Assembly: GCA_963824595.1 (NCBI GenBank)
Contig: CAWGPY010000005.1
Coordinates: 186,001-250,000 of the forward strand
Source of the DNA: Cybelea sp963824595
Lineage (GTDB): Bacteria > Vulcanimicrobiota > Vulcanimicrobiia > Vulcanimicrobiales > Vulcanimicrobiaceae
Direction: 5' to 3'
DNA: 64,000 bases
The position numbers were made by a program, and so were the translations under genes. Under the pieces are notes generated by a model. That model was not told the DNA's origin and made no database searches. It saw nothing but the letters and a program-made list of their open reading frames with translations. The first letter of the stretch is position 1. Every line of letters starts with the position of its first letter. Below are positions 57,973 to 64,000 of the stretch, in pieces.

Positions 57973-60441
57973 GTGGCCGAGCCGCTCGGGGAGTTACTGC
58001 GGTCGCTTCGTTCAGCCGCTTTGATCTCGCAAGAGACCCTCGCGGAGCGCTCGGGTCTTTCCGCGCGCACCGTCAGCGACATCGAAACGGGATCCGCGCG
58101 GACGCCGCGACTCATCACCATAATGCTCCTCGCCGAGGCGCTCGGTCTCTCCGAGCCCGACCGCGAACGGCTCAAAGACGCCGCCCGCCGGCCGCCGGCG
58201 CGTTCTGCCGGGACCGGCGCGATCGAGCGCGGCCTCGGCCAGGCAGGGGTGCTCGTCGGTCGCGACCGCGACGCCGAGCAAGTCGGCGCGCTTCTCCTGC
58301 GCGACGACGTCGCACTCGTCACGCTCGTCGGACCGGCCGGCGTGGGAAAGACGAGCCTCGCGATCCGTGTCGCCATCGACAACGCCGGTGCTTTCGAGCA
58401 CGGAGTGACCGTTACCGAACTCGCGCCCATCACCGAGCCGTCGCAGGTTCCTGCGGCGGTCGCGCGAGCGCTTGGAATCCGCGAATCGGGCGACACGCCC
58501 GCGGGCGAGGCGGTCGCGGCGTACGTGCGCGAACGCGCGATGCTGCTCGTGCTCGAAAACCTCGAGCACCTGACGCCCGCGGCCGCCTGGATCGGGGCGT
58601 TGCTCGCGCAATCGCCACGATTGACGATCCTGGCGACGAGCCGCGAGCCGATCCGCCTGAAAGCGGAGCGCGTCTTCGGGGTGCGGCCGCTCGACGCAGC
58701 CTCCTCGGTGAAGCTCTTCGTCGAGCGCGCGCGGATGGTGAAGCCCGAGTTTTCCATCGACGCCTCCAACTCGGGTGCCGTGGACACGATCGTCGGCCAT
58801 CTCGACGGCCTCCCGCTCGCAATCGAGCTCGCCGCACCGCGGCTGCAGCTGCTGCCGCCGAAGGCCCTCGCCGCGCGCCTCGAGCGGCGCCTCCCGCTGC
58901 TGGGCGACGGCGCGACCGACCGTCCGCAGCGTCAGCAGACGATGCACGGAGCCATTGCGTGGAGCTACGATCTGCTCTCCGAATCCGAGCAGCGGCTCTT
59001 CCGCCGTTTGGGCGTCCTGCACGGTGGGGGCACGCTGGAAGCGGCGTCGGCGATGGCCGGCATCGACGATCGCGACGATCGCTCGATTCTCTTCGCGCTG
59101 GCGCCGCTCGTCGAAAAAAACATGCTCTGGCTCGCGGAGGATGCCGAAGCCGAGCCGCGCGTTTCGATGCTCGGGATGCTGCGCGAATTCGCACACGAGC
59201 GGCTGGTCGAGAGCGGCGAGCTCGCCGACGCACAGCGCCGCCACGCCGAGTACGTGGTGCAGTTCACTGCCGGAGCCGAGCGCCATCTCACGAGTTCCTC
59301 GCAGGCGCGGCGGTTGGCCCATCTCGAGCGCGATCACGCCAATATTGCGGCCGCGCTCGAGTGGGCCGCGACAAACGGACGGGCGGAGATGGGGTTCCGT
59401 CTCGTGAGCGAGCTTTGGCGGTTCTGGTGGCTCAACGGATACCTCAGCGAAGGCGTCGCCTGGATCCGACGTTTCGTTGCGCTGCGGGCTCCGGCGCCGG
59501 CTGCGGTTCCCGACGTGCTGTACGGCAAAGTGCTGCGCGGGCACGTCGTGCTGCTTTCGGCGCTCGGAAGCTTCGACGAAGCGCGGGGGACTTGCGAGGA
59601 AGCGATTTCGCTGCAGCGCCGTCTCGGAGACGAGTCGGGTCTCGCGGCTTCGCTGACGTCGCTCGGGGTCATCGACCAGTTCGGGGGCCAATTCGACCGT
59701 TCCGAGGAGGCGCATGCGGAGAGCCTGGCGATCCGGCGGCGAATCGGGGACGAATCCGGCGTCGCTACATCGTTGTCGAATCTCTCGTCGGTCGCTTATG
59801 GGAAGAACGACCTCGCGCGCGCGGCAACGTTTGGGGAGGAGAGTCTCGCCATCTATCGGCGTCTCGGTCACGAATCGGGGCTCGCGCACGCGCTGACGAA
59901 GATTGGACTCGTCGCCGCGGCCGAGGGCAAGTACGGTCGCGCGGAGGAGCTCTTCAGCGAGTGCCTACGCATGCAGCGAACGGTCGGGAATACGGGGAGC
60001 ATGGTCTATTCGCTCGTGAATCTGGGTGCGGTGGCGCACAAGCGCGGACAGCACGAGTTGGCGATGGCACGCTATCACGAAGCGCTCGATTTGCTCGAAC
60101 GCGTACCGAACAAGGCGGCGCTGGCGAAGGCTTTGGAAGACATCGCGGCAACGACGGCCGCGCTCGGCGACCCGGCCAAGGGCGCGCGGCTGCTCGGCGC
60201 CGCCGATGCGATCCGCCGCACGATTCGTTCGCCGCTCTTTCCGTCGGAACTGGCGGAGTACGAAGCGACGGTTGCTTCGATGCGCGGAATGCTCGGCGAC
60301 GATGCGTTCGACGCGCAGTGGCACGTCGGATCGAGCGTCACGCTCGAGCGCGCGCTCGAAGAGGCACGGGAAACGAAAGTGCCGATTGCGGCAGGCCGCA
60401 ATCGGCACTCAGGAGCGTCTCACGGTGAGGGCCTCGTCTAG
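57973..60441 (+). CDS. XRE-type HTH, NB-ARC-like ATPase and TPR regulator
   Basis: An 822-residue STAND-type regulator. Residues 7-62 are a Cro/CI helix-turn-helix (LISQETLAERSGLSARTVSD). About 85-380 form the NTPase: VLVGRDRDAEQVGALL, Walker A VTLVGPAGVGKTSLA, Walker B-like LLVLENLEHL (Asn-Leu-Glu variant of LDNCEHL), then LDGLPLAIELAAPRL. From about 500 to 740 there are TPR-like repeats (LGDESGLAASLTSLGVI; LGHESGLAHALTKIGLV). Such proteins bind DNA after ligand- and ATP-dependent switching. GTG start. Target likely local; ligand unknown. Confidence 0.88.
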   Translation: MAEPLGELLRSLRSAALISQETLAERSGLSARTVSDIETGSARTPRLITIMLLAEALGLSEPDRERLKDAARRPPARSAGTGAIERGLGQAGVLVGRDRDAEQVGALLLRDDVALVTLVGPAGVGKTSLAIRVAIDNAGAFEHGVTVTELAPITEPSQVPAAVARALGIRESGDTPAGEAVAAYVRERAMLLVLENLEHLTPAAAWIGALLAQSPRLTILATSREPIRLKAERVFGVRPLDAASSVKLFVERARMVKPEFSIDASNSGAVDTIVGHLDGLPLAIELAAPRLQLLPPKALAARLERRLPLLGDGATDRPQRQQTMHGAIAWSYDLLSESEQRLFRRLGVLHGGGTLEAASAMAGIDDRDDRSILFALAPLVEKNMLWLAEDAEAEPRVSMLGMLREFAHERLVESGELADAQRRHAEYVVQFTAGAERHLTSSSQARRLAHLERDHANIAAALEWAATNGRAEMGFRLVSELWRFWWLNGYLSEGVAWIRRFVALRAPAPAAVPDVLYGKVLRGHVVLLSALGSFDEARGTCEEAISLQRRLGDESGLAASLTSLGVIDQFGGQFDRSEEAHAESLAIRRRIGDESGVATSLSNLSSVAYGKNDLARAATFGEESLAIYRRLGHESGLAHALTKIGLVAAAEGKYGRAEELFSECLRMQRTVGNTGSMVYSLVNLGAVAHKRGQHELAMARYHEALDLLERVPNKAALAKALEDIAATTAALGDPAKGARLLGAADAIRRTIRSPLFPSELAEYEATVASMRGMLGDDAFDAQWHVGSSVTLERALEEARETKVPIAAGRNRHSGASHGEGLV
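60378..60409. terminator. Perfect 15-bp hairpin inside the regulator's last codons
   Basis: AGTGCCGATTGCGGC (60378-60392) and its exact complement (60395-60409) are separated by two bases. It lies 30 bases before interlocked convergent stops, so it can end transcripts from both sides. No T-run adjoins. Confidence 0.7.
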
Positions 60442-61496
60442 AGGTAGCTCCCGCTGGGGTAGGTTGCCACGCCGTAGAGACCGGTCTTTCCGCTGACACC
60501 GAAGGTGTAGAGTTTCTTGCCCTTCGGGAAGCTGTACTCTTCGACCTGACCGTAGAAGCGGTCCGCGACGAACAGCCGCTTGGCCTTGGCGTTGAGGGTG
60601 ACGAACTCGGGGGTTCCGCCACTGATCAGACGCTTGACCGACGGAGGATAGGACACCGTCTCGTCGATGCCGGGCAGATACTGATCGACGGCAAGGAACT
60701 CGAACGGCTTGTTGCCCTCGCTGGCGATAGCGATGCCGCCGGTTTGGCCGTACGCATAGTTCGTGAGTTGCGTGCAGACCTCGTTGTACGGGCCGGGGAA
60801 GCAAGAGAGGAGGCCGCCGACCGCGCTGCTGCCGTTGAACTGCGATTCGAGCGCGTAGACGGACGTGCCGTTCTTGACGTTCGGATTGATGAGCGCGATG
60901 CCGGTGATCTGCATCTTCGAGGCGGGGACATTCCACGTGTAGATCGGGTTGGCGGTACCGGCTTGGTATTCGACGATCGTGTTCACGCCGCCGGAGAATT
61001 CGCCGTTCATGGCGACGTAGACGTTGCCGAAACCGTCGACCTTGACGTCGACCGGTCCGTTCATGCCGTTGCTGATGGTGAACTCCGGCGAGGTGGAATT
61101 CTTCGCATATTCGGTGACGGTGTTCGAGGCGAGGTTGGCAACCCAAAGGTTGCCCGACGCGTCGGTGGCGATACCGTTCGGAGCCGAGATTCCGTTGACG
61201 ATCGTGTACTGAACCGGAGGATTGCTGACTTTGGTGGCCGCGTTGAAGACGTAGATCTTGCTATTGAATGCGTCGGCCACGAACAGTTTCTGTCCGCTCT
61301 TGTCGGGGCTGACGCGCTGGGCGGCCGAACCTTTGGCGTTAGCGGCGGCGGGCACGTCGAACTGAACCGAGCTTGGCGAAGCGGGAGTCGTGGGGAGCGA
61401 GGACGATGCGCCGCTGCATCCGGCGAGCGGCTGAGCGAGGATGGCTGCGATCGCAACGCTGGTGACGGTGCGAAGCGAGAGGGTCGGAATGCTCAT
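60438..61496 (-). CDS. Lipoprotein with beta-propeller (SMP-30/NHL-like) fold
   Basis: A 352-residue lipoprotein: signal MSIPTLSLRTVTSVAIAAIL, lipobox LAGC near residue 27, then Ser/Pro-rich linker and propeller blades of the pattern GIATDASGNLWVANLASNTV, DVKVDGFGNVYVAMNG, KAKRLFVADRFYGQVEEY. Family members are abundant in some soil bacteria, are surface exposed and of unknown ligand. Its TAG stop shares the CTAG palindrome with the stop of the convergent regulator. Confidence 0.83.
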   Translation of the reverse strand: MSIPTLSLRTVTSVAIAAILAQPLAGCSGASSSLPTTPASPSSVQFDVPAAANAKGSAAQRVSPDKSGQKLFVADAFNSKIYVFNAATKVSNPPVQYTIVNGISAPNGIATDASGNLWVANLASNTVTEYAKNSTSPEFTISNGMNGPVDVKVDGFGNVYVAMNGEFSGGVNTIVEYQAGTANPIYTWNVPASKMQITGIALINPNVKNGTSVYALESQFNGSSAVGGLLSCFPGPYNEVCTQLTNYAYGQTGGIAIASEGNKPFEFLAVDQYLPGIDETVSYPPSVKRLISGGTPEFVTLNAKAKRLFVADRFYGQVEEYSFPKGKKLYTFGVSGKTGLYGVATYPSGSYL

Positions 61497-61713
61497 GGGA
61501 AGCGCCTTTCGTTTTGAGAGAAGTGGGTTGCCTCGACCCTACCGCTCTCAATGGCGCCAAACCACGAAGTTTCTAGACATTTGCGGGCGCAAGGGGGTTG
61601 CCGCCCAGGGATTCCCCGCAAAATGTTAGTTTCTTCATGGTGGGGCGTCCCCGAGAAAACTAGGCTGGTTACATCCCATCCCGCTAGAGCACGTCACGTG
61701 CAAAGGAGTAACC
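61497..61713. promoter_or_regulatory. Divergent promoter region of two lipoprotein genes
   Basis: Rightward: TAGGCT at 61662-61667 and AAAGGAG 5 bases before the HAF-lipoprotein ATG. Leftward: TAGGGT lies about 45 bases before the propeller-lipoprotein ATG. A CTTCAT at 61634 is 22 bases from TAGGCT without a second half-site, so it is not counted as a repeat box. Confidence 0.4.
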
Positions 61714-62724
61714 ATGTCCAGCTTCAACCGCGCCGCCCTTCGGGCGCTTCTTTCCATCGCAACGCCGGCGTCGCTGCTCGTCGGCACGGCCTGCAGCGGC
61801 GGCGCGATGCCCTCGCCGGCGATACCCACCGCGCCGCTTACCGAGGCCGTCTCCGGTGCCGGCGCGCCCGCGAGCAGGTTTCGGCCTGACAAGCGCTTCA
61901 CGTTCAAAACCCTCGACGATCAGGCCGATCCAACGTTTAACCAGCTGCTCGGGATCAACGACCACGACGTCATCGCCGGCTACTTTGGCAGCGGCGCACC
62001 GGGTCATCCGAACCAGGGATACACGATCGTGTCGCCCTTCGGCCAGGGCAACTACGCGAACGAAGACTACCCCGGCTCGGTCCAGACTCAAGTCACCGCC
62101 ATCGACAACAAAGGCAACACTGCGGGCTTTTGGGTCGATTCAAAAATGGTCAACCGCGGATTCATCGAGTGGAACGGCGTCTTCACGAGCTATCGGGATC
62201 CGCATACGGGACACGGCACCGTGAACCAAATTCTAGGCTTGAACGACGCGGGGACCGCCGTCGGCTTCTACACCGACGCGAAGGGCAACAGCCGCGGCTT
62301 TACCCTGAATCAAGCGACCGGGCAGTTCAACGCGCTGGTGCCGCCGGGCGGCGGCAGCGTCGTCGCAACGGGCATTAACAACCGGGGCGATGTCGTCGGC
62401 TTCGTCACCTCGAGTTCCGGCAATACGAGCTCCTTCCTCAGAATCGGGAAGCAGTTTTCGGCCCTGTCGTTCCCGGGAGGGTCCGACACGCAGGCATTCG
62501 GGGTCAACGACGGCGATCAGATCGTCGGCAGCTACCTCGACGGCAGCGGCACGATGCACGGATTCCTGCTCTCGCATCCGCTATCGCACGCCAAATGGAG
62601 ATCAATCGACGATCCGAACGGGATCGGTTCGACGGTCGTCAACGGGCTCAACAACAAGGGCGACCTCGTCGGCTTCTACACCGACGCGGCCGGCAACACC
62701 GATGGCATGCTGCTAATGCCGTAG
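61714..62724 (+). CDS. HAF-repeat-like surface lipoprotein
   Basis: A 336-residue lipoprotein with signal and lipobox (LLVGTACSGG). The mature part has about six repeats of 40-45 residues with a GxNDxGxxVGxY core (LLGINDHDVIAGYF, ILGLNDAGTAVGFYTDAKG, GINNRGDVVGFV, GVNDGDQIVGSYLDGSG, GLNNKGDLVGFYTDAAG), typical of extracellular HAF-type repeats. Function unknown; probably a cell-surface beta structure. AAAGGAG ribosome site. Confidence 0.84.
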   Translation: MSSFNRAALRALLSIATPASLLVGTACSGGAMPSPAIPTAPLTEAVSGAGAPASRFRPDKRFTFKTLDDQADPTFNQLLGINDHDVIAGYFGSGAPGHPNQGYTIVSPFGQGNYANEDYPGSVQTQVTAIDNKGNTAGFWVDSKMVNRGFIEWNGVFTSYRDPHTGHGTVNQILGLNDAGTAVGFYTDAKGNSRGFTLNQATGQFNALVPPGGGSVVATGINNRGDVVGFVTSSSGNTSSFLRIGKQFSALSFPGGSDTQAFGVNDGDQIVGSYLDGSGTMHGFLLSHPLSHAKWRSIDDPNGIGSTVVNGLNNKGDLVGFYTDAAGNTDGMLLMP

Positions 62725-62875
62725 AGCGCTAGGCCGGGGTCCACGCCCGATATCGGCACGGATCCCGGCCGCCTCTCCTGCACGAAAGCGCTGCGGTCCG
62801 TATGATAAATTTGCTTGCTGCCGCGAACGAATGACCGTGGTAATAGGTTCCAGCTTTTTCCACTTCGCTTCGCGA

Positions 62876-63904
62876 TCAGTCCGTTTGGTTCACGACGTTA
62901 ATCTCTCCGGTACGGTCAATCGTGAGACCGTACGGGCGTAACCGCGTCGTACTTCCAGCGATCGAGTAGATCGGCGCGGCATTGCCGTTCGCGCCCTTTG
63001 CATAGACGCGGATCGCTCCGGCGCGGCCGCTCCCCCCGTGGTCGGAGACGAGGATGGCCCCGTTCGGGTCGACCGCGACCCCGCTTGGAGTTTCCAGCTT
63101 CGTCGCCGAACCGGAGATTACGCGACTTGGCGCTACGTCGCCGCCGGCACGCGGGTCAAAGACGAGCACGCCTGAGATGCCGTTGTCGTCCGAGTTCGCG
63201 ACGTAGATGCTACCGGCTCGATCGACGGCGATCGCGAAGGCTGCCGTCAGCCTCGCCCGCGTGCCGCGAATGACGCGAACCGGCGCGGCGTTGCCGCTCG
63301 CGTTCTGCGCAAAAACCGTAACGCTGCGATCGGCGAGGTTCGTGACGTATACGCGCTGCTCGGCGCCGACGGCGATGCTCGTCGGCTGGTTGAGATCGGT
63401 TCTCGGCCCCTCGATCGTGCGAACCGGCACGGCATTTCCCTTGGCAGTAGGCGCGTAAACGGTGATCGTATTTCCCGACCGGTTCACGACGTACACATCG
63501 CCCCGAGCATCGAGCGCGAGACCGGTCGGGAGGTCGAGGCCCGTGCGAGCGCCGATGATCGTCCGGAGCGGTGCGGCATTACCGCGAGCGCTTCCGCTGT
63601 AGACGGTGACGGTGTTGGCGGCGCGGTTCGCGACATACCGGTTGCCGCGCGCATCGACCGCGACGGCACTCGGGAACCGCAATCCGGTACGAGACCCTAG
63701 GATGGTGCGCACCGGAGCAGCGTTGCCGATCGCATCGTTCGCGTAGACCGTCACGCTCGTTGCCGCACTTGGCTCGGCCGCGTCACTGACCGTACCTAAA
63801 CCGGCACATCCTGCCAATAATCCCAATGGAGCGAGGATTACAAGCACTCGAAGCGGTCTCAGCGGGGATTTTCGCACCCGGCCATTCTTTCGCGCCACCA
63901 CCAA
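62876..63904 (-). CDS. NHL-like six-repeat propeller lipoprotein
   Basis: A 342-residue lipoprotein with signal and lipobox (LGLLAGCAG). Six consecutive repeats of about 48 residues follow, each of the form VTVYANDAIGNAAPVRTI, a G-x2-T-x-L turn, then AVDARGNRYVANR. This predicts a closed six-bladed propeller. Start GTG with a second GTG next to it. Ligand unknown. It adds to two other repeat lipoproteins nearby, suggesting a surface-protein cluster. Confidence 0.84.
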   Translation of the reverse strand: MVVARKNGRVRKSPLRPLRVLVILAPLGLLAGCAGLGTVSDAAEPSAATSVTVYANDAIGNAAPVRTILGSRTGLRFPSAVAVDARGNRYVANRAANTVTVYSGSARGNAAPLRTIIGARTGLDLPTGLALDARGDVYVVNRSGNTITVYAPTAKGNAVPVRTIEGPRTDLNQPTSIAVGAEQRVYVTNLADRSVTVFAQNASGNAAPVRVIRGTRARLTAAFAIAVDRAGSIYVANSDDNGISGVLVFDPRAGGDVAPSRVISGSATKLETPSGVAVDPNGAILVSDHGGSGRAGAIRVYAKGANGNAAPIYSIAGSTTRLRPYGLTIDRTGEINVVNQTD

Positions 63905-64000
63905 ATAATCCGGGCGCCTCTCCTGCCGCCGAGCCCAATGCCTGCCCGACGCTCGTTGCCGGATCAGTCAGGAAGGAGGCCGGCCTGTCCTTCGAAACTA

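Noticed and set aside
61634..61667. CTTCAT followed by TAGGCT before the HAF lipoprotein
   Set aside because: Spacing is 22 rather than 21 and the second half-site is missing, so it was not counted as a repeat box.
1..64000. DosR-type palindromic box, CRISPR array, insertion sequence or integrase
   Set aside because: None was found by reading both strands; the island hypothesis rests only on the tRNA remnant and gene decay.

Overview
The window is high-GC bacterial DNA, densely coded on both strands. It has no rRNA, intact tRNA, insertion sequence or CRISPR array. The organism is not proven. Lipoprotein beta-propellers, HAF-type repeat lipoproteins, many universal stress proteins, TANNNT promoters placed 6-7 nt before start codons, and frequent GTG/TTG starts would fit an uncultured deep-branching soil lineage such as Candidatus Eremiobacterota (WPS-2). 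That is inference, not a database result.

Layout. 1-18 kb is a survival and fermentation block: universal stress proteins, a MacAB-like exporter co-transcribed with a phosphotransacetylase, a c-type cytochrome and acetate kinase, then an MgtA-type ATPase, a nitroreductase, a stress-protein/monooxygenase-fold fusion, an erythromycin-esterase homologue, DUF302, PEP synthase and a PfkB sugar kinase. The set resembles the low-oxygen dormancy gene sets of other bacteria. 18-28 kb holds a PDZ/membrane/GAF-like sensor, a sulfatase, a GT39 glycosyltransferase, a patatin, a peptidoglycan-binding protein and a GH130-like glycosidase. 28-35 kb is electron transfer: a CuA cupredoxin, mono- and triheme cytochromes c, and a cytochrome b fused to cytochrome c. 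35-41 kb holds a secreted repeat protein, a channel-like protein, DUF2254 and a second sulfatase, and ends at a tRNA-Ala 3' remnant with its terminator. 41-45 kb returns to stress genes (universal stress protein, P-type ATPase, glycine-rich stress protein). 45-54 kb is a ZIP transporter, a two-cysteine CsoR/CstR-family regulator, and an RND efflux system with sulfide:quinone oxidoreductase behind a CsoR/CstR-type operator. 54-64 kb has two tandem alpha/beta hydrolases, a methyltransferase, an XRE/NB-ARC/TPR regulator and three surface lipoproteins.

The main discovery is a shared promoter architecture at twelve starts spread from 0.1 to 42 kb: direct repeats of a CTTC-core half-site with 11-bp periodicity, usually ending exactly 10 bp before a TANNNT -10 element, which in most cases lies 6-7 nt before the start codon and so implies leaderless mRNA. 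This is the geometry of OmpR/PhoB-family activator boxes. It ties the stress proteins, acetate operon, PEP synthase, PfkB kinase, nitroreductase, CuA protein and P-type ATPase into one apparent regulon. No matching regulator is encoded in the window.
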